A DNA stretch of 64,000 nucleotides. Source: Allacma fusca. Its lineage: Eukaryota; Arthropoda; Collembola; Symphypleona; Sminthuridae. Made by a program: the position numbers and the translations under genes. Where the stretch lies: the NCBI GenBank assembly GCA_947179485.1, contig OX359245.1, forward strand, positions 38,055,067 to 38,119,066, given 5' to 3'. This document shows positions 11,062-24,397 of this stretch, piece after piece. The notes beneath the pieces were generated by a model. That model made no database searches and was not told the origin of the DNA. It saw only the letters and a list, made by a program, of their open reading frames with translations. Every line of letters begins with the position of its first letter. Position 1 is the first letter of the stretch.

Positions 11062-14000
11062 TTTGTGCTCAACCTTACCGGGACAACCGTCTCAGACCAA
11101 CTGACAGATCCTATGAGGAACCGCCAGCATCTCTTTTCACCACGGCCCCAGAGCAGTATCGTATTTGTCATTATAAATGACCCGTCACACAAGTCCATCC
11201 CAAGGGTAAAGAAAAGACAAGTCAATAACTTTATGCACAAAAATACCTTTCGTCCGTCTACTGTTATATGCTCCATTGTTGACCAGAGATGCATACTCTT
11301 AATTTTATTATCTCATCCTCATTGAATCTTTACATGTACGGGATCCCAAGAAACATTTTCTCAATTTATTATTATCTCAAGTCATCTTCGCATATTCTTA
11401 TTATCATTACTACTTCTTATTGGTACTTCTGAAGCTGCACAATAATTTTTCCCGTCGGGTAACGCTTTGATCTGGATCAAATTTTTTCCCCTTGTGTGGG
11501 TCAAACTTCGTTTCAAATGTTCGGATCCAGTGACTGACCTTCATCCTCCCCAATGATAATCATGGGACAATTTTTCCTTTTCAAAATATTTGACATTTAA
11601 TTCCGAAGGGATTATTTATAAATGACTGAGAAAAGGGTCTCCTTGAAGCCCAATATAAAGTAAAAATTCTACGGGTGGAAGTAATAATTGGATGGAAATA
11701 CAGAATTTAATATTGGGATTGCTGAAGGAATTTTAAAGAATTGCCAATTATGACAATGGTAATTTTGTTGAAATTAAAACCAAGCATGCTAGAGATGAGG
11801 GAGATTGTTCGTGGGATTCCGTACAGGCCAGGAACCTCACATGAAGTCATGAACTTGTAGGATTACGAGCAGTTCCAATACCCCTCTTGGTGACAGTAGG
11901 AGCAATGGTTACGAATGTTACATATGCTAATTGATCCCTGTATGGGCTTGCTGTATAGTTCAAGTTCTTGAAAAAAATCATGTCCGTAATGGAGAGGCAT
12001 CTTCTACTATAAGTATCTATATTTATTGACACATGGTTAATTAATATTAGTCGGCTTCAGACTACTATGGATGAGTCAAGTCTGGAAGAGCCATGAGGAG
12101 GAACAATAATAGAAACTGGTTTCACTTTTACTTGGATTGGAATCACAACCTCTGATCTCCGGTCAATGGACCTGTCCACTCACACTACCTGTCTGTCATC
12201 AACTCCCGAGCCAGACTATCGTCTCTCTGTAGTAAGCGTGCCTAAGGATTTTACGCAGGGATATATGCACGTCTCACTGTACATATAGAATTATTAAATC
12301 TTCCTGGTTGGTCATTTACTATTATCATCAGCCAGAATCCTTGCAGTCTATAGCATTATAAAGCATCTTGAGTATATCATGAGTATGTGACAATATAGTG
12401 TCATCGTTGTGCTAGTATTTTTGGTATCTATATATTTAACATATGATTTTTCGAGCAGGTTTGATTTAACATATATTAAATCATAAATTTTTTTAAATCT
12501 GCAATAATCTCACTTTATAGTTGTTTTTTTGTGAGAGTATTTTCTCCTTAGGATTAGCATCACTTGATCCATTGCCTTCAGTTTGTAAGAGCGTTAGATT
12601 TTAAAAGCCCGATTTTCCCAGTTTTATGAGGAAAACTTTTAAAGAGGAATAAATTTACTTCTCTTTCTTCGACTTTTCCCTACATAGTCCGTGGGTGATA
12701 GTATCTATAAAAAGGTCTAATATGTATCCTACATGTGGCAGGCCTCCTGTGTGTATGTATCCTTACAAAAAATCCAATGTTTGACAGTACTCAAGGAACT
12801 ACTGTACATACATTCTCAGGTTGTGCAATGGAAACAGTTATGTGATAGTGTGGTGAGGATGTACAAAACTTTATACGTAATTACATAAACGTAAGTATAT
12901 AGGACCTACATGTTGCCCCAGAAATTGTAAATTAACGCCCTTGAGATGGTATGGGCGCATTGGCAAGGAAATGTTGTTGTTGAAGGGAACATGTTGGCAA
13001 AATAAAAACAAAATTTCATTAGCATGATTTTCGAATTAATTAGTACACACTCTGATGAGAGCACGATCCTCGGTGTACGATTTGGCTGTATTATAACTGC
13101 ATATGTTAGTAACATAAAAATATATAGTGTCGTACATATGAGGACATATGTCAAAAATGTAGAGAATTTTGCAAGGTAGTACAACACATCTGTTAGCGTG
13201 AATGCACTATATGAAAAGTATAGGAGAGGTGGAGGGTAGCTCAGTAAACCGTATGTAAGTATGAAGGTCTGCAACAAATAATGTTTTAAAAATGAAAAAA
13301 ACTTTAAAAAAACATTTTTCAGTCCCCCTGGCATCATTTTCCATAATTTCCGTGCATACTTATTGCATGTGTGCAAGTAGTAGGCGTGCATACAATTTTT
13401 AAAGAAAAATTCAATATATTTCTACATCTCTATCTCACTGTCTCCGTTTGTGCCATATGAGAATACAAAATTTGGGCAAACTTGTAGTTACTGGCTTTAT
13501 TAAAAATAATCGAACGGATTTGATGGATACAATAAGTACAACAAGTAATCAATGATGACTGCAATACCCTTTCAGCAAGAAGGTTCTTAAAAGGAAGTCC
13601 CCAATAGAATGGGTGTTTTTTTGTCAAACTAAAAAAAGTCTCCGATAAGATATCATACCTCGTAAACGTAATATTACTGACTTGAACAAGTTATTGTTTG
13701 TTTATTTAGGCATAAATAAAAGGTTTTTGATACAGAACAATTAAAATTACTGTACTCCAGTATAGGAATTCTTTCGTCAGATCTACTACATCAGGTTTAG
13801 ATCTGTACTGAAGTGCTGAGATACTATCATTTGTACAATATATCACCTTCTATAGTAATGATTATACAATTTTTGGTCGCCGCATTCCATTTTTGTTCCA
13901 CTTTTACTCCTGCGCAAGTTTTTTTACGTAAGTTAAGTGACTAAATTATTGCACAGAAATAATTTTTATTACAAGAAACAGTATTAATGTTCATTTTATA

Positions 14001-14264
14001 GTATTAATTCTTTCTAAAAGATAAAATTCTGAAACATTTTTAAAATGACATTTGAAAACACTGAATGCCCTGAAACAGGTTAAAATTACAACACTAACTT
14101 CGTTGTAACTAATCATTTTTAAATATTTCAGAAAATGACTTTGATAAAAATGATAATGAAGATCGAATTATGCATTTGACTTACTAAAAAATACTACTGC
14201 GAAAAATAAAAGTCAAGAAATAAGAAAATGAAAGATTACAATGCAAAATCGATGAACAATCAAG
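11062..14264. other. Intergenic DNA between the serpin-like gene and TDRD9
   Basis: Serpin promoter and 5' UTR on the left, TDRD9 3' UTR on the right, with a reverse-strand AATAAA at 13965-13970. Long open stretches near 12.9-13.4 kb are Phe/Leu/Tyr-rich and look like chance frames in AT-rich DNA. I see no supported gene. Confidence 0.6.
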
Positions 14265-17200
14265 CTAAACTGCAAAATCAAAAGACTCAACTGTATAATC
14301 TTCTGCAGTAAGATGAATCTTATCATGGGGAAGGAATATATCCAAGGGTTGGACTGGAAAGTGTCTTCGATTTGCTGTAACTATTCGGGAAGGAGTGATA
14401 CGATTCCATACGTAGGACTCTTGAGGATAAATTTCTTCTTCAACACGCTTTCGGGGTTTTTTCAGTAGTCTATTTTAAAAACAAAAATAGACAATATATT
14501 TTGTATTTGATATAATATTGTAAATCAATTTTGTACATTGATGATGATTTTAAATAAACAAAACGTATAAATATGCAACAGGAATAGAACTCGTTTACAA
14601 ACGCATACTTTATAAAATCTCTGCACAGTCTCGTGTGCACTGGAGCATTATTTTGACCCTGACTCTCTCTCAGAACGACATTCATGTTTTGTCTGATGCA
14701 ATTGATCTGTAAAAAATACACACAAATATATTTCTTTAAAATCTTAAATGTAATAAAATAAACAGCTCCAAGCATTTAATACAAAAATAGTTAGTTAAGT
14801 GCTTAATTTATTAATTTTATTATTACAAAATAACTAATTAGATAAACAAAACTAACCAGGTCAATGTCATCATCATCGATCTCAGTATCAAAAACAACCT
14901 CCAGGTCGTGGTCCATATAGATGGGCTCTTCCAAATTATCAGTACCCAACCCACAAAGGGCGCCAGTGTACCGCGACATGCGGGTGTCGCACCTTAATTC
15001 CGCTCTCGGTGCAAAGATGAGTGACATTAAAGCCAACATTCCAGGAGTAGCAGGCATCATCGTAGTTTCCCTGTTAAGTCATTAAAATCAGATTAAAATA
15101 CGTATGATTACCTTGATTATTATGAAAACTAGTGAATAGACAACACGAACTGACAGGCTAACCCTCTTCAACAAGCACTTTCATCACATCACCTCCGAAT
15201 AATCAGTACGCAATCGTGTACTAACTATACACATTCAATATCCATTACTACCAACTAATAATGAGCAGGGAGACATTATCCAGGAAGTTAATTATTAGAT
15301 CAATCAATTTAATATTTCTTGCTGCTATTACTGAAAATAATTTTTTTCTGTAATTATGAATTTAATTTAATTTTGTACATAATCACTACAAACATTAGAA
15401 GTACCTTGCAACGACTTTTCCACTCTTTTCTTGTATGGTAATGCTGGAAGCAACAAGGAGCCGAGCAGTGGGAGCTGTGGGTTCATGGTCCAAAATAACG
15501 GAGTTGACACTATGATTGTCGACAGCAACCTGTTTGGCATTGCTGCTCTGACACACGGACTGGAAATACAACTCTAAGGGACTATAAGGACCTTTCAGGG
15601 TGCATGGAATCTGAAAAAGTAAATAAGAATTAAATACGCAAGCTTGAGTCCCAAGATGAAAGGAAAAAAGCTGAAAAAATTCTATATTAAAATTGTAACA
15701 CATTTAACTCATAGTGTCGAGTAAAAAATTGTTCATTCAATCTCCTTACTTCACTTGATTCTTACTTACATTGAAATTAATATGATAAGCTTAAATTTTA
15801 TTTGCAGCTAACAGCTCGTCATCGCCAGCCATTTAACACGAAGTAAATAAAATGAAGATTCAAGGAAATTGACTTACAGATCCATGACGTGGAGGTGGAA
15901 TGAAGTCTCTGTCAATTGTTTCGGCTATTTGCTGTTCATTGCATGCTTCAATCTGGCGTCTGTCATTTCGGATTAGGTCGAACCTTCCTCGTGCTTTGAA
16001 ATTTAGCTACAAAAAAGTAATAACCATTTGAAAATCCTTCTTTGTTACTTTAGTTAAGTATATCTTCTTTCTCACACTTTTTAATTGTCATTTGTTAGTT
16101 TTACGTTTTTGCGTATAAGTCAGGAATTAAGATTCCCTTGAAAGCAAGGATGAATTTTACCTTTTTATAAGTCTCAAGACGTTTATATTGCTTTAAAACC
16201 CATACGCCACACTGAGATCGAAGATAACACGTTAGATAAATATTTTAAATCCGAAAAGGTAGATGTTGTAACGTTTAAAATACTTTTAAACCACATGGCC
16301 CAACTTTTTCAAGGATTTTAGAAAATGGATATATTTACCCTAAAGATCAAACTGAAAAGCAAGAACTAACATTAGCAGTATAAGGTTCAGGTGCCGGATC
16401 AGCGAATCCTTCATCCAGAAGCCACTTGTTTATGCTCGGTGGTAGTGGGACCAAATGATTCCCTGGTATGGACCGCAAATCTCCGCTAATCACGCTTTTG
16501 TCAACTGCGTGTATTATCAATTCGAACAATGTAGCAATGCTCGTAAATGACTTGAATCTGTCGATAGCAGCTTCTGCCCACACGGAGCCATGTACTATTG
16601 CAGGCTTCAGGAGACACAGTCTACATTCAACTGCCTATAGAATAAAGTTGAAATACATAATAGTTAGCTTTTCCCTTACTTTGATTCAAGTACGATATTT
16701 TATAGTTAATTAGTTACGAATCCACTCAAGTTTAGTTTAAAAGCATCGATTTCAAATTCAGCTCCGCAAATATCATTATAGGATAATATATTAGAGGCCT
16801 GAGTTCTACTTCAGCGTACTAGTTAACTCCGGAAATCAATGTTTGCACTAAGTAGATTTACACAAGCCATTATATCACACAGATACTACTTCACAAGCCT
16901 AACTTAGAAATTAAAATGAGAGTCGAATACAAATTAAGGTTTTCCAAACATGATCGGAGCGCAACTCATTTCATGCAAATTTTACAAAGGAAATCCAATT
17001 CAAAATAGCTCACCAATCCTGGCAATCGATTATAGTCCTGCTGAATAAGTTCCTTTGGGAGTTCAAGCAGTTCATTGACACTGATCCGCTCTGAATTACC
17101 ATAGTCAATGAAGTAAATCTGAGAAAATAGAATGTTAAATCTGAAAAACAATATTCTTCAACATAAATTTAATGAAGTACACTCACGTACCAGGCAATAC

Positions 17201-20200
17201 CCAATTCCATCCGGAGGGGTCTGGATTCTGCCTCGGTAATATCTCACTTGAACTTCATCTTTAAACGGGGCAAGGACCAGAGCGCCTACATATGCTTCCT
17301 TGTGTCTGACCCGGTTCTTCGTAATATTACCATTAACCTTCTCGTCAATTTCCGTGTGCTTCTCGTTTGCTTCCTTGTAAACTATCCAGAACTGAGATGG
17401 GGATACAATCTGTAATTATAACACATATTATTACATGCATTCATAGTACGTATACAGCCAAACTGAATTAATTTATTAAAGATAATTCGTTTATTATACT
17501 CTCTTAAGAGTATAAAATTAGTTGTTAAATTCTACACTGAATAGTTTTACAGTGCATTGCACTGTTCTGAAAACCAACCCTGTAGCTTCTGTAACTTAAG
17601 ACTATTGATTCCAGGTTACATAGGAAGATTAGAAATATAAAGATGACATACATGCGTTACGAAAACACCGATTTTCGTCTTATCTATTCCCGGCAGAGTG
17701 ATTTGGGGAGGGCATCTGTTAAAATGCCGGCCTCGGACTTCTTCAGCATGTTTATGTACTTCCTCCTTTTCTTCTTCTTTCCTGCGAAAATAAGAACCCT
17801 ATTGACATTAGGCTTTGGAACGAGTAAAGATAAAATTAGAAAGAGCTTAGAAATCCAAACTTGTCCAAGTTTATTGCGAGGAAACCCAGAATGGGAAAAT
17901 GTATTTTTCCGATCAGAATACTTAGTTTAAATACAACGCAAGTTCAACGTTCCAAAACTTTCAATTTCTACAGACGACTCTCTGACTGATAGATCATACC
18001 AAATAAGACTGAACTCCAAGTTATCCTGAATCTGCCTTTTCTTGATGGCTCGATAAACTCCTTCGCTGATGGGACCAATCTTTTTACCAGTCGAGTCAAA
18101 AATAGCTAGGACCTTCTGACTTTCGAATACGATGTAAGGCACGCCTAGACCATAAGAAAGAAAGTCCGCAACATGCTTAGCATACAGTTTTCCGTTATGC
18201 CCGTAAGGGAAGCCTTTATAGTAGACGGTGCTGAAGAGGTCCTGACCGTTCACTTCCTTCGACCTGTCACGCTCATAGGTAGACAAGTCATATGGACGCT
18301 GCCTGTGAAAATAGTTCGGGTAGAAAGCTCCAGCGATAGCAATCTAAAAAGTTCATTACAAATTTCATAATAGAGGGAAGTCAAAAGAGCATGATTTTCC
18401 ATTAGCAGTCCATTAAAGATAATGTTAAAAAACATTTACGCATCCATGAAAAGCTTGTTAATGGTCGAAGATCATTTTTAAGAACAAGCATTCGTGGTTC
18501 CCATATGAAAGTCAATCTTCAATATTTTTAAACAAGTATTTCAAGTTTTGGTCAACACTATGTTTCAATGTAGTTAAAGGAATTATTAATAGCCACAGTG
18601 AATGGTTTACTCGTTTACTTTTAACATCAAAGCAATTTCCTTCGGTAAGTTATCAGTATCCATACTGCACTCGACTGGGAAACGAAACTGAGCCAGTTCG
18701 TGATTTTTCAGACGTTGCTCAATATCTTCAACCATGTTCCGAATCTCCCTATGTTCAAAGCAAATATATCTAATTATATAAGTGTATATCAAAAATAATC
18801 CATTAAGAAGGCATAAGTATATCCAAGATCTATACAAGAAAAATCATCGCTACGCCATAATTTGAGGCTTCGCGTGGGGTGGCGTCAACTACCTCCGCCA
18901 AAGTAGGATGAATTTTGAGTTTATTTTGTAATTTCCGAATTTTTTTGGTAAGCTATCGGGCCGATTTCAACCACATAAGCAATAATCATTACTATTTATG
19001 CAAGCAATATTCACAAAAAATTTCACTGAAATTGATTCAGTAGTTTTGGAGATCACTGTCATTTGACTTTAAGTTCGAAATTTCAAGAATTTTTTTCTCA
19101 AAAACTACCTGGCCGATTCAAATCAAATACGAATTCAAGCTTATGGTTGACACAAGTAGTGTCCATAAAAAATTTCATTGAAATCGGTTTGAGTTTTTGA
19201 GATCTCGTGCGGAAGGACACACGGGCGTAAGGACAAGTCTATTTTACTTGGGGGGCTGACGCCACCCTAAAAAAGAGCAAATTTGCCTCCTGCTTAAAAA
19301 CAATACAAAATTTGAAAAACCTGCAGAATTAATTTCTAAAGTTATTATTTACTTAGTAGACACCATGTTACCTCATTTGACTCAGTTGAATGTTTTGAGT
19401 CCTTGCCCAGTGCTTCTCATGAGTGTAGTTTTTCCGGCCCACGCCGAGATAATCATCCGTTTCAGCAAATTTTTTATACCACGCCTGCGATTAGGGATAC
19501 ATAACACTTTGAAATTAAAGGATTACATTTATATTTCCCTTTTTGCTTCCTGCACAGTTATATTTATAATAAACATTACAGTCAAAAACAAGATAAAATA
19601 ACAAGAGAATCACAATAAATTAAAATAAAGTAAACAAAATAGATAAATTACTTACTAGAAGACTACTTAGAAGAAAGAGTAAATTAATTAAAGCATCTAG
19701 TAAAAATGAATGTACAAAAGGATTTACAAATGATAGAATAATATAATATTAAATAAAACTTGATCAACTCACTCTGTAAGCATGTAAAATAGCCAAACAA
19801 TCCGAATAGGATTTTTTCGCCCAATTTAGCTTCTGTAAATACGAGTCCAGCTGCTTGTTGAATGGAGTTGAGAATGGGCTCTTCCCACTCAGACCCGCAG
19901 CTAAATATGTAATTATTCGTTTACTGATTTCAAAGGATTCGTACTATATCGAATAAAGTATTAACATACACATAGACTAATATCTTACCAATTATAATTG
20001 CTTCCTTCGTGACCCCGAAACAATGTCCAAGCAATATGAGACGAGAACACTGTGGAGAAATAGGCAAACTCGTCATAATCTGACCCATAAAAGTAATATC
20101 CCCATCACAAGTGGAGTAAGTTAACCTATTGTCTACAGTCGTCATTACGGTCATGGCGCCCACCTGGAAAATTCATTAGAAAAAAGTCAGTTTCAAATTT

Positions 20201-23200
20201 GTATTCGTTGAGGAATTAATTATTTTAGTCAATAAACAATATGCATAAACACCTCTTTGAGATTCGAAACAGCTCTTTCAATGCCCGATATTTCGGGTGG
20301 GTCCAAAGCTAAGCAAAGTATATCCTTAGGACTCCCCATATCGAAGTACTTCACTTGCAGAACCACAGACTCCAATGCAGATTTTAACATATCTGGCTTG
20401 GCGTCTTGTTCCAATTGAGCATAGGTCTTTTTGGGAATCATACGGTAAACTTTCCCATCTCGAACACGGCCTGACCTCCCAGCTCGCTGAATACACTGAC
20501 TTATAGAAGCCCAGCACAATCGGAGGCAATTAAAATTCGTCCGAGCGTCCACACAATTAGACTTAGTTAGGCAAAAGTCAATGACTGCAAATTCAATTCA
20601 GAAAATTATTGGCAACAGATTTTAAATTAGATACACATAATAATTAATTTTAGCTGTAGACGACTATAGTATACTCAAGAAAATTTCAACATTATACCGT
20701 AGACAATGTCAGGTACAGTGATGGAGCTCTCAGCAATATTTGTTGATAGAATAATTTTTCTACGGTAGGGCTTAGGGGTGTCGAACACTTTTCGCTGTTC
20801 GTCATTCGTAACAGACGAATGAAGATTTACAATATCCCATTGGAACGGATCAGGGTCTTTAAATTTCGTGCTAAAAAGATATTTAGAATCATTACAATAT
20901 TTCAAATCATTAATTTTAGAATTTAGGCAATAGTAAAAAGCAGCTGCAACTTTCTTTACGCACTCATTGTTCGCCTGTTTTCGATTTTCTTCGTTAAGAA
21001 GTTTGCACATCGTTTTAATTTCCATTATGCCTGGAAGAAATACAAGAACTGATCCTCGCTCTCTCTGGATCTAAGGATTTAAAAATTCGAATTAACAAAT
21101 ACAAAATTAACAGATTCAGTAAAACAGAGTAGACTCCCTCAAATGTCAATGTCATATCGGAGGTTGATTTTTGTTGAAAGAACAAAAATATTAGATACAT
21201 GATTTGCATAGAACCAACAGCTGTTTCTGATAAGGAACCTAAGAGTAGTAACTTTTGACCATCAAAAAAAAAGTTCCGAGGAGTGATTCGAATGGCCAAA
21301 ATTTACAACTCTTAGCGTGCATTTTTGACTTAAATAAAATAGTTCGAACAGATGTTGATAATATGCATAATAAATTACAAGTTTATCTTCCGCCCCATGC
21401 CGAAGTCTAGGGTCATGGCTGGCCTCCTCGCGATCCAGTTCTTTTATAGTTCTCACAGCCTGAGTGTACAACTCTGGAATAAGTGTTGCTCTTTCCATGT
21501 CAATTTTGGAGTATATCTCGTCCAGCGCTTCCTACTCGCGAGTAAAGAATTAACACATACGTCTTAATTTACACACTGATAACTGTTGTTGGAAAAAATA
21601 AAAAACACAAATATTTCCATTAAAAATAATTTTGCAGTCATGGCTTTAACGAAACAAGCAATTAAGTTATTCAAATCAGTTAGGTCCCAACCTGTTTGAA
21701 TAAATAACTGAATAAAGAACCTTACCGGCGATGATACCAACTGATCCAGGAAAACGTCTTCAATCTTGTACTTTTTGATTGTTGGGATTTTAATGACGGG
21801 AGTTTCGACATTTTCATCGTCACGCTTGCTAACAGCGAAGTATTGGGAGAATTGCCTTGCATTCACCGTGGCGGACATGAGGATAAGCTTAACATTCCGC
21901 TTCTTGCCTAGCTTATCTTCAATGAGGATCTTCTTAATCAAAAGCAAGAGTAAGTCAGTTTCCAAGTCTCGCTCGTGGACCTCATCTACAATTATATGTG
22001 TCCACTCTTGGAAGTTCTTGCAGCCGGTCAATTTCCGTAGGAGAACGCCAGTTGTCATATACGTAACCAAGGTTTCGTTCTTAGTGACTCGTTTGTCCAT
22101 GCCCACCTGGTAACCTACAACTGTTCCCAGCTCCCAACATCGTTCCTCACAAACTCGACGTGCTACGGACACGGCAGCAAGCCTCCTTGGTTGGGTTACA
22201 ATGACGTTGCAAGGTTTGCGGAGTTCCGCAGCTCGGTCAATTATCAACTGTGGTATCTGAAATAATAGCAAACCAAGTGTTTATTACTAAACCAGAAGTA
22301 ACCTTTGGGATGATTTTTGTACCACTATAGAAAAATATAGCTAAAGCTTAACTAACCTGTGTTGTTTTACCACATCCCGTAAATCCATCAATGATCACCA
22401 CTCGATTCCCTTCAATTGCATTAATTATCTACAAAAGTACGTTTAAATTAAATTAAATACTGTGAGGCATTCAATGACGTAAGTAAAGAATGCTATAAAT
22501 TAAGTACATCTAAAATTTACAAGGTTCAATTCTAATTTTTTTAAAAGCAGACACATACTTTGTCCTTATTCTCGTAAGCCATTAGCTTAGACACATCGAT
22601 GGACCGCTTTTTAAAATCATACTTGTTGAAGATCTCATCCCTCAAGTGCTTTCGTTTCCTTAACGGAGCAAGAATTTCATCGTCCGAGTCCCCGGAATCA
22701 GTCTACAGAAATGAAACACAAAATTAAGTTTCTTTTGTTACTTTCCCTGGATAATCGAAACCTACAGAAATGAAAAATTAGGATATTACAAAACGGGAAG
22801 TTATTCCCAAACGTAAAATTACCTGATGATCAGGAATTGCTTGATCGTACAATCGACGACCCTCTTCCACATACTGGACCTCTTCCTCAGGATTATGTGC
22901 GTTGTAATGAGCCACCTTCGGCATTTTGGGCACCGGAGCCCCCGCCTCACCCACATTCCTCTGCGGAGCCACGTTTGGCAATGACTTGGAAGGATCCGTG
23001 AAAGAAAAAAAATTCCCCAGACTCTGCATCTCATCCGTTATCTCCGGATCTCCTTTCTCAATCTTTCGCTTCACATCCCTCATGTCCTGATTGTCCTCCG
23101 GAAGCGAATTATTATCCGTTTCACTGGGATCCGTCTCAAAAATGCTGGTGTTGATTCTGATGGCGGGTCCAGCGGTACTCGACGGCGCTGGGGATGGTTC

Positions 23201-24397
23201 CCGAGGACGCTTTGACCTGCCGCTTGACCCGTTGCTGGTACCTGGAAGTTCCTCAAACTTTCCATCATCTCTGCTTGGCCCGCTAGAATCCCATCGGTTT
23301 TCAGTCCTTCTTTCGCCTCTGCGTGACCCGCTGTTTTCTCGTCTTACATCTGACCGTCTATCGGCTATGTTTGACCCACTGGCATCCCGTGCGACCTCTG
23401 ACCTCCGATCGCCCCTATTTGGCTCGCTGTTATCCAATCCTCCATCTGATCGTCTGTCTCCTACAATTGACTCCCTATCATCCCGTGTGTCCTGTGACCT
23501 TATTTCTCTGACTGGCCCAGTATTCCAAGTGTTATGTGACGTATCGTTTCTGCTGCAGCCACCAGCATCACGTGTGACCTCTGACCTTGTATCTCTGACC
23601 GGCCGAGGATTCCAAGTGTTTTGTGACATATCGTCTCTGCTGCAGCCACCAGCATCCCGTGTGACCTCTAACCTTGTATCTCTGACCGGTCCAGGGTACC
23701 ACGTATTTCCTGACCTCGTGTCGCCTCTACTAGTCCCGCTGGCATCCCTTCTGTCCTGTGGCCCAGTATCCCATGCGTTTGCTGATCTCGCATCGCCTCT
23801 ACTATTCCCACTGGCACCCCTTCTGTCCTGTGTCCTTGTATCTCCTCTGACCGGCCCAGTATTCCACGCCTTTGCTGATCTCGTATCGCCTCTACTATTC
23901 CCTCTGGCATCCCTTCTGTCCTCTGGCCGTGTATCTCCTCTGCTTGGCCCAGGATTCCACGCGTTTCCTGATCTCGTATCGCCTCTACTATTTCCGCTCT
24001 CATCCCTTCTGTCCTGTGGCCGTGTATCTTCTCTGACTGGCCCGACATTCCTTGTGTTCGCTAGCCCTGTATCGCCTCCGCCAGGGAGGTTAGTAACTCC
24101 TGTGCCCTCTGACCTTACATCACTCTCGACTGGAGCACCATCCCAGTTGTCCTCTGTCTCTATATCGTTACTGTCTGGCCAAGTGTCCCAAGAGTCGTCT
24201 GCCCTCCCACCGCCTCTGCTAGGTCCGCCGGTATTCCTTCTGTCATTTGACCATCTCCCACCTCTGCTCGACCCATTGGCGTTGTTCCCTCTTCCCTGTG
24301 ACCTTCTATCACCCCAACTTGACCCCCTTGAATTATTCCCTCGATTGTCGGACCATCCACCGTCTCTACTCGACCCACGGTTCCACCTTCCAGACAT
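14265..24397 (-). CDS. TDRD9: TDRD9/Spindle-E: Tudor-domain DExH helicase of the piRNA pathway
   Basis: A conserved piRNA-pathway factor that silences transposons in the germ line, normally in perinuclear nuage. Exons: 24397-22823, 22702-22559, 22428-22357, 22256-21726, 21531-21379, 21070-20964, 20870-20698, 20584-20253, 20163-19989, 19900-19773, 19484-19372, 18748-18619, 18343-18000, 17781-17652, 17409-17191, 17118-17014, 16634-16371, 16006-15878, 15610-15405, 15070-14857, 14706-14609, 14469-14265; 1848 residues, all phases agree. Residues 1-525 are a disordered Arg/Gly/Asp-rich extension. Helicase motifs follow: Walker A GFTGCGKT (588-595), TQPRR, DEVH (688-691), SAT (725-727), STNIAESS and QRAGRSGR. 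Next are the HA2 region, a Tudor core with YFIDYGNSERI (about 1370-1480) and the family C-terminus with YTGALCGLG. The ends of exon 5 and the small intron 20963-20871 are least certain. Human and fly relatives are about 1380-1430 residues; the excess is the N-terminus. Confidence 0.93.
18877..19267. mobile_element. Small repeat/MITE-like insertion in a TDRD9 intron
   Basis: Lies in the intron between 19371 and 18749. The ends carry an inverted 11-bp GGGTGGCGTCA, and the interior holds two imperfect direct copies of a ~110-bp unit (CGATT...AAAAAATTTCA.TGAAAT...TTTTGAGATC). I found no clear target-site duplication. It is probably an old non-autonomous element. Confidence 0.45.
23480..24096 (-). 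repeat. In-frame coding minisatellite in TDRD9 exon 1
   Basis: Tandem units start at plus-strand positions 23569, 23656, 23746, 23818, 23911 and 24004, giving spacings of 87, 90, 72, 93 and 93 bp. All are multiples of three. Each encodes 24-31 residues around a SRGDTRS...W..GP.R.DTR...RRD pattern. The repeat continues more degenerately toward 23480. Confidence 0.8.

Noticed and set aside
12906..13391. A 161-residue frame on the minus strand
   Set aside because: Phe/Leu/Tyr-rich, with no domain, splice support or codon bias. Expected by chance in AT-rich DNA.
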